Shown here in pieces: positions 8,741 through 20,107 of a stretch of DNA of 64,000 bases. Origin of the DNA: Planctomycetaceae bacterium (GTDB taxonomy: Bacteria > Planctomycetota > Planctomycetia > Planctomycetales > Planctomycetaceae); assembly GCA_017795105.1 (NCBI GenBank), contig CP051247.1, positions 2,356,001 to 2,420,000 of the forward strand. Direction: 5' to 3'. A program made the position numbers and the translations under genes. The stretch's first letter is position 1. The number at the start of each line of letters is the position of its first letter. Below the pieces are notes generated by a model. The model searched no databases. It worked only from the letters and a program-made list of their open reading frames with translations, and was not told where the DNA came from.

Positions 8741-9985
8741 ATGTCCGTTCTTGATTGTCTCCCTGATATGTCCGTTCCCACTCCGACTCCGGAGGATCTG
8801 CTGAAACAGAATCGGCAGCTCCGACGCCAGGTTGTCGACCTGACCGCCGCCGTGGGACGGCTGAAGGAAACGTCGGATCTGTACCGCATTGTGGCCGACA
8901 CGGCTGCCGATGCCATTCTCTGCGTCGATGAACAGGGCGAAATTATCTACGCCAATCCCAGCTCCAAAACGCTGCTCGGCTACTCCCCGGCTTCGTTGAT
9001 CGGCAAGTCGCTGTTCGATCTGATTGGCGAAGAACATCGTCACATTCCCCGCAGAGCCGTCCAGTCCTTTCTGTCGACGGGCGAAGAACCCGACAACTGG
9101 TCGGGCATGGAACTCAATGTCATCAGCAGCGACGGCTCGCTGATTCCCGTCGATGTTTCCTTCGGAGAAGTCCGCGGCGAGGATGGGCACTATCGCTTTT
9201 CCGGATACCTGCGTGATCTGCGGCCTCGCAAAAAGCTGGAAGAGCAGGCCCGTGAACGCCTCTCGGCTCTGGCGCATGCGAACCGCCTCAAATCGGTCGG
9301 AGAACTCGCTTCAGGACTGGCTCACGAACTCAATCAACCGCTCTCCGCCATCTGCCTGTACGCGGATCTGGCACTGACCCAGGCACGGGAGTTGACGGAA
9401 GAAACAGACCCGCTGCTGGACGGACTTGAAACCATCGTCACCCAGGCCCAGCGAGCCGCGCAGATCATCAGCCTTCTGCGGGAACTGATCCGCAAGAACG
9501 AACCCCGCCGCCAGCCGATCGATCTGAACGCAGCCGTGCAAGCCGTGCTCCATCTGCTGAAATCGGAACTGGAAACACGACGAATACAGCTCACCGTTCG
9601 ACTGGCCGACGAACAACCCCAGATCGACGCCGACCGGACTCAGGTCGAACAGATCGTGCTCAACCTTGTGCAGAACGCGATGGACGCCATGGAAGACGTC
9701 CTCCCTGCCCAGCGGAGAATCGAGATCATGTCCCAGGCCACAACGGACATGGTCGAACTGCACGTCGTCGATTCTGGCTGCGGACTTCCGGAAGGAGGCG
9801 AGCAGCAGGTCTTCGAGAACTTTTTCACGACGAAGGCCCAGGGCATCGGGATCGGCCTGGGAATCTGCCGCTCGATTGCTGAAGTGCATCGTGGCCGTAT
9901 CCTGGCCGAGAACGCGACTCCTCAGGGAGCCCGTTTCATTCTTCAATTACCTCGCCATCAGGACGAAAGCGGGGAGTCCGTATGA
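8741..9985 (+). CDS. PAS-domain sensor histidine kinase (FixL-like)
   Basis: 414 residues from ATG 8741; ATG 8768 is an alternative, and neither has a clear ribosome site. An N-terminal coiled segment (20-45) leads into a PAS domain (about 45-165, ending FSGYLRDLRPRKKLEEQ). The phosphoacceptor is H195 in SGLAHELNQPLSAI, followed by the N box (QIVLNLVQNAMDAM), G1 box (VDSGCGLP) and FFTTKAQGIGIGL lid. There is no membrane segment, so it is a soluble sensor like FixL or NtrB. The PAS lacks an obvious haem ligand I could assign. It overlaps the next gene (ATGA at 9982-9985), so the two form a cognate pair. Signal and target are unknown; nearby nitrate genes and the FdhF-like gene are candidates. 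Confidence 0.87.
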   Translation: MSVLDCLPDMSVPTPTPEDLLKQNRQLRRQVVDLTAAVGRLKETSDLYRIVADTAADAILCVDEQGEIIYANPSSKTLLGYSPASLIGKSLFDLIGEEHRHIPRRAVQSFLSTGEEPDNWSGMELNVISSDGSLIPVDVSFGEVRGEDGHYRFSGYLRDLRPRKKLEEQARERLSALAHANRLKSVGELASGLAHELNQPLSAICLYADLALTQARELTEETDPLLDGLETIVTQAQRAAQIISLLRELIRKNEPRRQPIDLNAAVQAVLHLLKSELETRRIQLTVRLADEQPQIDADRTQVEQIVLNLVQNAMDAMEDVLPAQRRIEIMSQATTDMVELHVVDSGCGLPEGGEQQVFENFFTTKAQGIGIGLGICRSIAEVHRGRILAENATPQGARFILQLPRHQDESGESV

Positions 9986-10608
9986 ATCAACATTCCGTGA
10001 TCAATGTGGTCGACGATGACCCTGCGGTCGCTCAGGCCATTTCCGTTGTCTCCCGCTCGCTCGGTTACCGCGTCGCGGTTTATCGCTCGGCCGAAGACTT
10101 TCTGTACGGGCACGATCCCAACCAGCCCGGCTGCATTCTGCTCGATGTTAAGATGCCGGGCATGTCGGGACTCGAACTGCAGCGAATGCTGCGGGACGCT
10201 GGCGTGACGCTGCCAATCATCATGATGAGCGGACACGGCGACATCCCGATGGCGGTCGAAGCCATGAGCAGTGGAGCGGTCACGTTTCTGGAAAAGCCGT
10301 TCCGCATGAAAATGCTGACCGAGCAGATTGCCCGCGCCATTGAGATCGACAATTCGCTGCGCGACGAACGGGAACGGACGCAGGACGCCCGGTCCCGCAT
10401 GGATCAGCTGACGGACAAAGAACGGGTCGTTCTGGAAGAGATCGTTCACGGTCTGACCAATAAGCAAATCGCTGAAAAGCTCGGCCTCTCCATTCGTGCC
10501 ATCGAAGACCGCCGCTCTCGTGTCATGCGAAAACTCGGCACGAGCTCGATCATCGAACTGATCGAACTGGTCAAGCACGTTCCGCCAAACCAGTCCTTCT
10601 CCAAGTAA
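9982..10608 (+). CDS. FixJ/LuxR-family response regulator
   Basis: 208 residues with a receiver domain (1-125; acidic pocket D11-D13, phosphoacceptor D55 in CILLDVKMPG, switch residues MMSGHGD and the EKPF lysine) and a C-terminal LuxR/GerE helix-turn-helix (about 140-200, LTDKERVVLEEIVHGLTNKQIAEKLGLS). The recognition helix region IRAIEDRRSRVMRKLG differs from the usual TVKVHR version but is seen in FixJ-type regulators. It starts inside the kinase stop codon and is surely co-translated. Phosphorylated by the kinase, it should act as a transcription factor. Confidence 0.88.
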   Translation: MNQHSVINVVDDDPAVAQAISVVSRSLGYRVAVYRSAEDFLYGHDPNQPGCILLDVKMPGMSGLELQRMLRDAGVTLPIIMMSGHGDIPMAVEAMSSGAVTFLEKPFRMKMLTEQIARAIEIDNSLRDERERTQDARSRMDQLTDKERVVLEEIVHGLTNKQIAEKLGLSIRAIEDRRSRVMRKLGTSSIIELIELVKHVPPNQSFSK

Positions 10609-10687
10609 GCTTCCGGGCTCCACTAAGGTGGCCCCGCCTCAGCTTCCCGCCTTCGGGTTTGCGGCTGCGCGTTCTTCCGTGTTAAAA

Positions 10688-10720
10688 CGTAAACACACAC
10701 TGATATCTTACGTGTTTGCG
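10688..10720. promoter_or_regulatory. Imperfect inverted repeat before the FdhF-like gene (possible operator)
   Basis: CGTAAACAC at 10688-10696 faces GTGTTTGCG at 10712-10720 (8 of 9 positions paired, 15-base spacer). It lies in the 126-base gap between the response regulator gene and the oxidoreductase start at 10735. It could be a binding site for the adjacent FixJ-like regulator. Weak evidence: one copy only. Confidence 0.22.
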
Positions 10721-10734
10721 AAGAAGGCGAAGCA

Positions 10735-12909
<2,175 letters not shown>

Positions 12910-12939
12910 GTTGCGGACAGAGTCGCGAAATTGAATTGA

Positions 12940-13076
12940 ACCACGTAGACACAGAGGTTCCTATTTGGGAGTTTCGGTTGATCCCAGAAAAAGCGGATCT
13001 CCCAGATCAGAAAGATTTCAGGGTCTCCATTCGCATGAGACCCCGCAGGACAACAATTCCTCTGTGTCTCTGTGGT
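12940..13076. repeat. Inverted pair of the accacagagacacagagg-type repeat
   Basis: ACCACGTAGACACAGAGG at 12940-12957 and the near-exact reverse complement CCTCTGTGTCTCTGTGGT at 13059-13076 (16 of 18 positions pair). A third, single copy lies at 62556-62573 after the methyltransferase gene. A transcript could fold the pair into a long stem with about 100 bases of loop. Confidence 0.65.
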
Positions 13077-13105
13077 GAAAACAATCGCGAAACCGTCGCC
13101 CATTT

Positions 13106-13135
13106 GCTGGGATACGCTTCGCTATCCCAGCCTAC
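13106..13135 (-). repeat. GTAG-foot palindrome, family A, copy 1
   Basis: On the minus strand reads GTAG then arms GCTGGGATA and TATCCCAGC around an 8-base loop; followed by AAATG. Identical in core to copies at 19123 and 27172, one mismatch from the copy at 45400. Structure matches REP elements (tetranucleotide GTAG at the base of a hairpin). Confidence 0.75.
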
Positions 13136-13373
13136 TTTGGGACTCCGAATCTTTTCCGATTTTCTTTGTCGGTCCACGATCGGGTCTCCCGCTTTGCAAT
13201 CGTGTCGCATCTTTTGATGTAAAAACGACAATCGGATTGCAATCTTTGCTCGTTTGCGACTCCCCTTGCCGCTCATCAGGGGACGTCGGTATCGTGCCCG
13301 CCGGGGTGGCTGACGGACCGGCTGCTCGCCGTATTGCTTCGCGCGAACTCTCTGCAGACAAGGATGTCTGGCG

Positions 13374-14381
13374 ATGGCACGCACAAAATCAAAGCCCAGC
13401 TGGTGGATAGCCGTTGGGATTCTCGTCGTTGGTCTGTTCTCGTTCCTGGGCAAGATGCAGCTTGGCCCGGTTCTGCCGACCAACGATCCTGGCAATGGCT
13501 CGGCATCAAGCGGCGGACAATCGGGCCCGACCTCGCCGGCCCTTCCGCCTGCAAAAGCCGCTGATCGCATTCGCATGGCGACCTTCAACATTCAGGTCTT
13601 CGGCGAAGCCAAACTGAGTGACGCCAAAGTCACTGCGCAGCTCGTGAAGATCACCAAACAGTTCGATCTGGTGGCGATCCAGGAAATCCGTGCCGCCGAT
13701 CAGACGCTGATGGATCGCTTTCTGGCCAAACTGAACGCCGGTGGCGGCGACTACCGGTATCTGCTCGGCGAACGCCTCGGACGTACGATCAGCAAAGAAC
13801 AGTACGCCTACGTTTACAAAGCCTCGGTCATCGAGCCGATCCCCGGATCTCTGTATACGATCGACGATCGCGAAGACCGCCTGCATCGGGAGCCACTCGT
13901 GGCTTCGTTCCGCACGCGAACTCCGAACGGCAGCGAACCGTTCTCATTCACGTTGATCAACATGCATACCGATCCGGATGAAGCGGAATGGGAAGTTTCC
14001 CAGCTGGCCGAAGTCTATAAGTTCGTGAAGTCCCACAACCCGAACGAAGACGACATCATCGTTCTTGGCGATCTGAACGTCGATTCCAAAAAGCTGCAGC
14101 CGCTGACCGAAATCCCGCTGCTGCGATCGGTCGCAGGAAACGCACCGACGAACACACGGGGCACAAAGCAATACGACCATGTCGTCGTAAATCATCAGAA
14201 CACACTGGAGTTCACGGGTCAGGCCGGCGTCTTCGACATGGCCGGCTTCTTCCAGATCTCGCAGGAAGCCGCTCTCGATATCTCGGACCATCAGCCGGTC
14301 TGGGCCGAGTTCAGCACCACCGAAAAATACGGTCCGGAACGCCTCGCCTCGCCGTTCGACGAAAGTCGAATGGTTCGATAG
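13374..14381 (+). CDS. Membrane-anchored endonuclease/exonuclease/phosphatase-family protein
   Basis: 335 residues. A single hydrophobic segment (about 10-27, WWIAVGILVVGLFSFLG) anchors or exports the protein, then a low-complexity linker (35-60), then a DNase I-like fold (EEP family): RMATFNIQVFG, FDLVAIQEIRA (metal-binding Glu), INMHTDPDEAEWEV (catalytic His region), DDIIVLGDLNVD (Asp-Leu-Asn), YDHVVV and ISDHQPVWAEF (terminal Asp-His). All catalytic motifs are present. Substrate could be nucleic acid, a phospholipid or an inositol phosphate; sequence alone does not decide. Stands alone between repeat-bearing gaps. Confidence 0.8.
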   Translation: MARTKSKPSWWIAVGILVVGLFSFLGKMQLGPVLPTNDPGNGSASSGGQSGPTSPALPPAKAADRIRMATFNIQVFGEAKLSDAKVTAQLVKITKQFDLVAIQEIRAADQTLMDRFLAKLNAGGGDYRYLLGERLGRTISKEQYAYVYKASVIEPIPGSLYTIDDREDRLHREPLVASFRTRTPNGSEPFSFTLINMHTDPDEAEWEVSQLAEVYKFVKSHNPNEDDIIVLGDLNVDSKKLQPLTEIPLLRSVAGNAPTNTRGTKQYDHVVVNHQNTLEFTGQAGVFDMAGFFQISQEAALDISDHQPVWAEFSTTEKYGPERLASPFDESRMVR

Positions 14382-14407
14382 GTCGCTGCGTATCAGGGGG
14401 CGAACAA

Positions 14408-14511
14408 CCAGCGACGTTCCACTCAGGGTGACACCATCGGCACGTGGAGCATGTCACCCGCAATTCCCCCTCACCCTGGCCCTCTCCCCCAAGGGGGCGA
14501 GGGGACTTTTT
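14408..14511. repeat. Family E repeat, copy 1 (GCGACGTTCC ... CGAGGGGACTT)
   Basis: About 104 bases. Starts CAGCGACGTTCCACTCAGGG, passes CATGTCACCCGCAATTCCCC and ends with a CCCTCACCCTxxCCCTCTCC run closed by a short CCCCC-AA-GGGGG hairpin. Copies at 18661 and 29929. Confidence 0.7.
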
Positions 14512-14520
14512 CGATCGCCA

Positions 14521-14550
14521 AAAACAAAAAAGGCCCCTTTATCAGGGGCC
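14521..14550 (-). terminator. Rho-independent terminator for the minus-strand gene at 14580-15077
   Basis: Stem GGCCCCT (14532-14538) and AGGGGCC (14544-14550) with a 5-base loop. Read on the minus strand it is followed by TTTTTTGTTTT (14521-14531), a good T tract 30 bases after the stop codon. Confidence 0.8.
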
Positions 14551-14579
14551 TCGCGTTTTGGTTGTTTCGTCGATTCGAA

Positions 14580-15077
14580 CTACACCGGTTCGACTTCTCC
14601 CGAGGGCAGCATCCGCATGCCGGGGCCGGCTTCTTCGGGCGGGCGGGAGAGAATGCCGACAGTCACGGCATCGCTTGATTCGGTCTCTTTGAGGCAGCCG
14701 ACGACCTCGATCATGTTGCCTTCTTCGAGTTCGAGATCCAGATCTTCCCGCAACGTGCGGTAGAGAATCGAGTCCACGCGAGAGAAGCAGTCGAGCAGCA
14801 GCTTCAGGTCAAAGTCGAAGGCCATGCGGGCCCGGCAGCCGTCGTGTCGGCCGCCAAAGATCTCGGCATCTCCCAGGTAGAACAGAACCTGCCAGCCGTC
14901 TTCATTGTAACGACAGTCGTAACCGACGCGGGCGGTATCGGCCAGAGGGACAAACAGTTCGGCAGCTTCGTAGATGAACTCCGTCAGCCAGCCGGGCCGA
15001 ATGTCTTTGTTCTTGCGTTTCTCGGCGATCTGTTCCGCTTGCTTGATCAGGAATTCCAGTGACGTGTGTGAGTGCAT
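14580..15077 (-). CDS. Conserved protein of unknown function
   Basis: 165 residues, acidic, no signal peptide or membrane helix. It begins MHSHTSLEFLIKQAEQIAEKRKNKD, contains a long mixed alpha/beta middle (GYDCRYNEDGWQVLFYLGDAEIFGGRHDGCRA) and ends in a Pro/Glu-rich tail. I do not recognise the family; it has the composition of a real planctomycete gene, and the strong terminator just downstream supports transcription on this strand. Alone between argB upstream gap and the repeat-bearing gap; no operon partner. Confidence 0.7.
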   Translation of the reverse strand: MHSHTSLEFLIKQAEQIAEKRKNKDIRPGWLTEFIYEAAELFVPLADTARVGYDCRYNEDGWQVLFYLGDAEIFGGRHDGCRARMAFDFDLKLLLDCFSRVDSILYRTLREDLDLELEEGNMIEVVGCLKETESSDAVTVGILSRPPEEAGPGMRMLPSGEVEPV

Positions 15078-15651
15078 TGTTCGGGGTCCAAACTAGTTGC
15101 GCGTTGTCAATCGAATGGTGCAGTCCATGTTTACAGAATTCCGTCCCGGAACATGCAGTCCATGCATTTCTTGTACCAGCGCCGTAAAGCATACCTCCTG
15201 AGCGGTAGCGCGGGTGATGCGATAAAGAGTCAAGTCCCGACCCCCGTTGATCCCTCAACTTGCGTTCCTGCCTGATCAGAGTGCCCTGAAACCGCGTTCT
15301 GCGGCTACTGCGACCGTGAAGAATTCTTTTCTCCACCAGCAGGTCGCGGGCTGTTCTCTGCTACGCATCCTAAGACGAGTTATCGAACGGGACACGGGCG
15401 TTCCACCACAAAAACTTCGAGACACTTTCGTCAGCCCCTCATTCGCCACGCAATTAATGGGACGTGCCACGGAAACGGGTCATGCGATTGCATCTGGAGA
15501 AATCTGGTCCAAAATGGGTGTCTGACACTGGTTTTGCTACAATCCCGCCGAAGCCGTCAGAACCGGAGCCTTCGTCACAATGGGGAAGCCCGGTGGAGTT
15601 TACGGCTCGTAATTATTTTTCGACTCAATTTTGTCCGGACACCACCGCGTT
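15078..15651. other. 574-base gap before argB, no gene seen
   Basis: No coding frame here has recognisable protein character and no repeat family of this window occurs. The only signal is an extended -10-like TGCTACAAT at 15535-15543, about 109 bases before the argB ATG. Confidence 0.4.
15535..15543 (+). promoter_or_regulatory. Possible extended -10 promoter of argB
   Basis: TGCTACAAT matches the TGnTATAAT extended -10 with one change. No clear -35. It would give a leader of about 100 bases before ATG 15652. Confidence 0.3.
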
Positions 15652-16563
15652 ATGACCGCTTCCGCTGAACACTCATCACCGCTCGCCCAGGACGACGCCG
15701 TCCGCAAAGCGAAGACTCTGATCGAAGCGCTCGGTTGGATCCGTCAGTTCCGCGATCGGCATGTCGTCATCAAGCTGGGCGGCAGCGCGCTTGAAGAGGA
15801 GAATTCGGTTCGCAGCTTTCTGACGGATGTCATCTTCATGGAAACCGTGGGGATGAAACCGATTCTCGTACACGGCGGGGGCAAGTCGATTAACAAAGCT
15901 GTCGCGGCAGAAGGGATTGAACCACGCTTCGTTCGCGGTCGCCGTTATACCGACGAGCAGACGCTCGAAATTGCCGCCCGCGTTCTCGCCGGCGAGATCT
16001 GCGAGCATCTCGTTGATGAGATCCGCAGCCAGGGAGGACGGGCCGTCGGTCTGAATCATCTCACACAGCCGGTGCTCAACGGTGAACCGCTGCTGATGAC
16101 CGACGAGAATGGCGAGCAGATCGACCTCGGCCGCGTCGGTCACGTGACCGGTATCAACCGCGATGTCCTCCTCGCCACCTGCCGCAGCGATACCATTCCG
16201 ATTCTGCCCTCGATCGCACTCGACAGTGAAGGTGGCAAACTCAACGTGAATGCCGACACCGCAGCCGCGGCTGTTGCCCAGCATCTGCGAGCCGAGAAGC
16301 TGATCTTCGTCAGCGATGTCCCTGGCATCTTTCTCGATCGCAACGATCCTTCCACGCTGCAGTCGCACCTCAATGCCGAACAGTGCCGCGATCTGATCAA
16401 GCAGGGCATCATCGATTCCGGCATGATCCCGAAGGTCGAAGCGTCTCTCGACGCGCTCGCCGCCGGCGTGAAGAAAGTCCACCTGATCGACGCCCGCATT
16501 CCACATTCACTGATGCTGGAGATTTATTCCAACCGCGGCATCGGCACGGAAATTGTTCTGTAG
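15652..16563 (+). CDS. argB: Acetylglutamate kinase
   Basis: 303 residues from ATG 15652 (a TTG at 15631 is in frame but less likely). Shows the amino-acid kinase fold with VVIKLGGSALEE (phosphate-binding Lys and Gly-Gly), VHGGGKSINK (substrate Gly loop), RRYTDEQTLEI, LNVNADTAAAAVA and VSDVPGIF. It phosphorylates N-acetylglutamate with ATP, the second step of arginine biosynthesis, in the cytoplasm. Length fits the family. The N-terminal 28 residues form an extra helix as in arginine-inhibited hexameric enzymes, so feedback inhibition by arginine is plausible. No other arg gene is adjacent. Confidence 0.93.
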   Translation: MTASAEHSSPLAQDDAVRKAKTLIEALGWIRQFRDRHVVIKLGGSALEEENSVRSFLTDVIFMETVGMKPILVHGGGKSINKAVAAEGIEPRFVRGRRYTDEQTLEIAARVLAGEICEHLVDEIRSQGGRAVGLNHLTQPVLNGEPLLMTDENGEQIDLGRVGHVTGINRDVLLATCRSDTIPILPSIALDSEGGKLNVNADTAAAAVAQHLRAEKLIFVSDVPGIFLDRNDPSTLQSHLNAEQCRDLIKQGIIDSGMIPKVEASLDALAAGVKKVHLIDARIPHSLMLEIYSNRGIGTEIVL

Positions 16564-16574
16564 GCAACAAATCC

Positions 16575-16684
16575 GTAGCGGCGGCATCCTGCCGCCGAAT
16601 GGACATCCCTTTCAAGCAGGACGAAGAGACTCCTGTGGATCGGATCGCTGCCGCACACATTCGGCGGCAAGATGCCGCCGCTAC
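16575..16684. repeat. Inverted pair of GTAG-foot palindromes, family F (BIME-like)
   Basis: First unit: GTAG at 16575-16578 then CGGCGGCATCCTGCCGCCG (16579-16597). Second unit, inverted: CGGCGGCAAGATGCCGCCG (16662-16680) then CTAC (16681-16684). The two units differ by a single base (C/T) and enclose 64 unique bases. Further degenerate copies at 18497-18510 and 19189-19212. Lies just after argB. Confidence 0.8.
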
Positions 16685-16856
16685 AATGGAGTTACTCCGT
16701 TGGCCACTGGATTGATTTCCAGCTCCCAATCTGCCTATAACAGATTTCCGATATGTATCCCGGGCGATGACCGTTCCCGGGCCTCTGTTGTTATTTCGAT
16801 GACGCCCTCATGAAGCGGCGCTGCATCTCTGTTGAACTCACCTCAAGGAACTTTGC

Positions 16857-17528
<672 letters not shown>

Positions 17529-17536
17529 GTGAAGTC

Positions 17537-17580
17537 AACACCCGCTGGTTCGTTCCAGCGGGTGTTTCTCTTTGTCTCTT
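17537..17580 (+). terminator. Rho-independent terminator of the DUF1080 gene
   Basis: Perfect 12-bp stem AACACCCGCTGG (17537-17548) and CCAGCGGGTGTT (17555-17566), loop TTCGTT, then a T-rich tail TCTCTTTGTCTCTT. Begins 9 bases after the stop codon. Confidence 0.85.
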
Positions 17581-17598
17581 GAATGATGGCCGGAATCC

Positions 17599-18492
17599 AT
17601 GGCTGAGCCTGTTCCTCCGCCCCCGCCGACCGATGTACTGAATGACCCGGTCGTCCAGCAGGCGATTTCGCGTTATCAACTCGGGTTACCCCGGCTGCCG
17701 ACCGCCGGGCGAACCGGCGAACTCCTCGGACGCGGCACCGGAAGCTCACTCGAGTTCCAGGAATACCGCGAGTACGTGCCCGGCGATGATCTGCGGCACG
17801 TCGACTGGGGCGCCTACGCCCGCTCCGACGCCCTGATGGTTCGGCTGTTCCGCGAAGAGATCAGCCCGCGAACCGAAATCATCGTCGATGGCTCGATCTC
17901 GATGACGACGCAGAACGGCGTCAAACAACAGCTGGCGCTGCAGTTGACCAGCCTGTTCGCCCAATTGACCGGACGCCTCGGCGGCGCTCCCGCGATCCAT
18001 CTGTTGAACTCCATGCATCCTCCCTTGCGGCTCGATCTGAATTCTCTCGGCAAGGCTCGCCGGTTCTCGTTTGATGGGACCGAATCGCTTTCCGAATTGC
18101 TGAACCAAAGCGCGCTCACCCTCAAGCCGCAGTCGATCCGGATTGTGATCAGCGACTTTCTGTTTCCGCACGACCCCGATCAACTCGTGAAGCGACTCGC
18201 GTCGCGTGCCAGCGCTCTGTGGCTCGTGCAGGTGCTCGCCGACTGGGAATGGGATCCGCAACCAACCAGTGGTCGCCGGCTGATCGACATCGAGTCGCTG
18301 CATCATGCCGATATGATCGTCTCGCAGTCCGCGATTCAGACTTACAAAGAGCGGCTCAGTCGCCTCCGTGAAAGCCTGCTGGTCGCCACTCGCAGAGCGC
18401 ATGCGTCGTTCGTCGCCCTGACCGCCGAAGACGGCCTCGAACAGGTCTGCCGCAACGAACTCACCGCCTCCGGCCTCCTCCGCCCGGTGTAA
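17599..18492 (+). CDS. DUF58 domain protein
   Basis: 297 residues. Has the DUF58 signature SLEFQEYREYVPGDDLRHVDWGAYARSD (about residues 50-77) and a VWA-like region after it (EIIVDGSISMTT). No membrane helix, unlike many larger DUF58 proteins. DUF58 proteins usually work with MoxR-type AAA ATPases and BatA-like VWA proteins as a chaperone or maturation complex; a BatA-like gene lies 1.6 kb away on the opposite strand (20108-21925) but no MoxR gene is in the window. Function therefore only by family. Confidence 0.82.
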   Translation: MAEPVPPPPPTDVLNDPVVQQAISRYQLGLPRLPTAGRTGELLGRGTGSSLEFQEYREYVPGDDLRHVDWGAYARSDALMVRLFREEISPRTEIIVDGSISMTTQNGVKQQLALQLTSLFAQLTGRLGGAPAIHLLNSMHPPLRLDLNSLGKARRFSFDGTESLSELLNQSALTLKPQSIRIVISDFLFPHDPDQLVKRLASRASALWLVQVLADWEWDPQPTSGRRLIDIESLHHADMIVSQSAIQTYKERLSRLRESLLVATRRAHASFVALTAEDGLEQVCRNELTASGLLRPV

Positions 18493-18660
18493 GGCCCGGC
18501 GGCGGCATCCTGCCAATAGTGTCCGCCGCGTATGTAGCTACGTACTACGAAATCCATCGCATGGATTGATCACAATTGTTCCTTCGCCCCCTTCAGGGGG
18601 AGTGGCTTAATACCTCTGCCAGAAGCAGAAGGCCCGAAGGGCGGATGAGGGGGGCGATAA

Positions 18661-18763
18661 ACCAGCGACGTTCCACTCAGGGCAACACCCTCGGCCCGTG
18701 AAGCATGCCACCCGCAATTCCCCCTCACCCTAACCCTCTCCCCCACGGGGCGAGGGAACTTCA
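18661..18763. repeat. Family E repeat, copy 2
   Basis: Same order of blocks as copy 1: CAGCGACGTTCCACTCAGGG, GCATGCCACCCGCAATTCC, then CCCTCACCCTAACCCTCTCC and CGGGGCGAGGGAACTT. The 40 bases before it (GAAGGCCCGAAGGGCGGATG ...) also resemble the bases before copy 3. Confidence 0.7.
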
Positions 18764-19122
18764 CGGAGCGGCCGTCTTGTCGAAAGACAACTAACCCGCC
18801 AAATGCTATTGGGCGTCAGGATTCGCTCAGAAGGGTAGCCCCGGTTGCTCCGTACCGGGGGCGACGCAGTCGGCAAGAGGTCACAGGACGGCCGACCATT
18901 CCGATGGGGTACGCAATCGTCATCAACAGCGGGTGGCCCGTCCGGCACGGGCGGGTGAGGAAGTCACAAGAGGCTGCGCCATCCGCGAGATGCATGGCCA
19001 GGCCGTACGTTTCCAGTACAACGCCCTCTTACCGCAGCCTCCTGTCGCTTCCGCGACCCGTGCCAGCTAAACCAGATGCGTATGGGACATACGGAGTCGT
19101 AGCTCAGCATGAACGCGCATTT

Positions 19123-19152
19123 GCTGGGATACGCTTCGCTATCCCAGCCTAC
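19123..19152 (-). repeat. GTAG-foot palindrome, family A, copy 2
   Basis: Core at 19123-19148 identical to copy 1; CTAC at 19149-19152 gives the minus-strand GTAG foot. The 30 bases before it (GTCGTAGCTCAGCATGAACG) match those before copy 3 closely, so the repeat unit is about 60 bases. Confidence 0.75.
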
Positions 19153-19219
19153 CTTTGAGAGGACGTAATCTCTGCAGTGAGAGTCCATTCGGCGGCAGGA
19201 TGCCGCCGGTACGGTGTCA

Positions 19220-20104
19220 TCACGCTTCGAGCCAGGCGAAGAGATTCTGGGGCACGGCGATGCCGGTCGTTTTCTCGAAACTCTTCCATCCCGGGCAGGC
19301 GTTGACTTCGAGAATTCTCAATATGCCCTCGGCGTCATACATCAAATCGACGCCGCCGAAGAGCACGCCTGTCGCTTCACAAGCCGCCCGTGCGAGTTCG
19401 GCTTCAGCGGCATTCAATTCGTACCGATGAGCGATCCCCTCCTGAGCGGCGTTGGTGCGGAAGTCGTTGACGGCATTGCGGCGAATTGCCCCGAGCGGCT
19501 GCCTGCCAATTATCATCACCCGCAAATCTTCCCGGGCTTCCGAGAGAAACTTTTGAATTAGCAGCACGGCTCCGATCTGCTCCCAGGCATGAAAGACACG
19601 GCGAGCCGTCTCAAGGTCGGAGACACGAATCATCCCCCGCCCCTCGGCTCCAAACAACGGCTTGGCGACAACATCGCGGCCCAGTTCGTCAAAGGCCACA
19701 AGGGCTTCCTCCGACGTCTCGCAGCAGATCGTCTCCGGCACCGACAGTCCCGCAGCCGCACATCGCGAGAGCGTGAGAAACTTGTCGATGGCACACTCAA
19801 TCGCTTTGGGGGGGTTGATAATTCGCACGCCCTGATGCTCCAGCGTCCAGAGCAGGTCCATCCGCCAGACGACCTGTTCGAGCGAACCCGGCGGCATGGC
19901 CCGCACCAGGCAGACGTCGTAATCGATCAACATCCGTGGAGTGTCCTGCTCCGTCAACGTTCGAATGGACGTTGCCCCGGTCGAGAGCCGGCAGCGGAGC
20001 TGATCGAGCGTGACGACATCGCACGCATGTCCGCGCTGAACCGCTTCCGCATAAAGCTGACGATTAAAGAAACTGTCCGGCTGACCAAGAATGAGGACCC
20101 GCAT
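19220..20104 (-). CDS. RimK-like ATP-grasp ligase
   Basis: 294 residues, cytoplasmic. N-terminal pre-ATP-grasp domain starts MRVLILGQPDSFFNRQLYAEA. The ATP-grasp core shows VVAKPLFGAEGRGMIRV (phosphate loop and Lys), VLLIQKFLSEAREDLRVMIIG, LGAIRRNAVNDFRTN and the metal-binding GGVDLMYDAEGILRILEVNACPG (Asp, Glu, Asn). This is the RimK/LysX/MptN group, which adds glutamate or another amino acid to a carboxylate. Substrate is unknown: ribosomal S6, a cofactor such as a pterin, or a lysine-pathway intermediate are all possible. Its ATG is 3 bases after the stop of the upstream BatA-like gene (20108), so the two are likely co-transcribed. Confidence 0.8.
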   Translation of the reverse strand: MRVLILGQPDSFFNRQLYAEAVQRGHACDVVTLDQLRCRLSTGATSIRTLTEQDTPRMLIDYDVCLVRAMPPGSLEQVVWRMDLLWTLEHQGVRIINPPKAIECAIDKFLTLSRCAAAGLSVPETICCETSEEALVAFDELGRDVVAKPLFGAEGRGMIRVSDLETARRVFHAWEQIGAVLLIQKFLSEAREDLRVMIIGRQPLGAIRRNAVNDFRTNAAQEGIAHRYELNAAEAELARAACEATGVLFGGVDLMYDAEGILRILEVNACPGWKSFEKTTGIAVPQNLFAWLEA

Positions 20105-20107
20105 TGA

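Larger units (their letters stand above)
12910..13373. other. 464-base gap holding two repeat types
   Basis: Contains an inverted pair of an ACCACxxAGACACAGAGG repeat (12940-12957 and 13059-13076) and one copy of the GTAG-foot palindrome family A (13106-13135). The remainder, 13136-13373, shows no supported gene or RNA. Open frames crossing it lack homologous-looking sequence. Confidence 0.5.
18493..19219. other. 727-base repeat-filled gap
   Basis: No gene. It holds, in order: a family F palindrome remnant (18497-18510), family E copy 2 (18661-18763 plus related bases from about 18620), a D-type module (18931-18980, containing GTCCGGCACGGGCGGGTGAGG and AAGTCACAAGAGG), family A copy 2 (19123-19152) and a family F copy in inverted orientation (19189-19212). 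F copies thus bracket the whole block. Confidence 0.6.

Noticed and set aside
14560..14590. tRNA-like TTCGAAC segment near GTCGATTCGAACTACA
   Set aside because: No acceptor stem or anticodon arm can be drawn around it, and it overlaps the end of a coding gene.
14902..15336. A 144-residue minus-strand frame upstream of the unknown gene at 14580-15077
   Set aside because: Half of it overlaps that gene in another frame, and its composition (Arg/His/Ser-rich) is that of a shadow frame.
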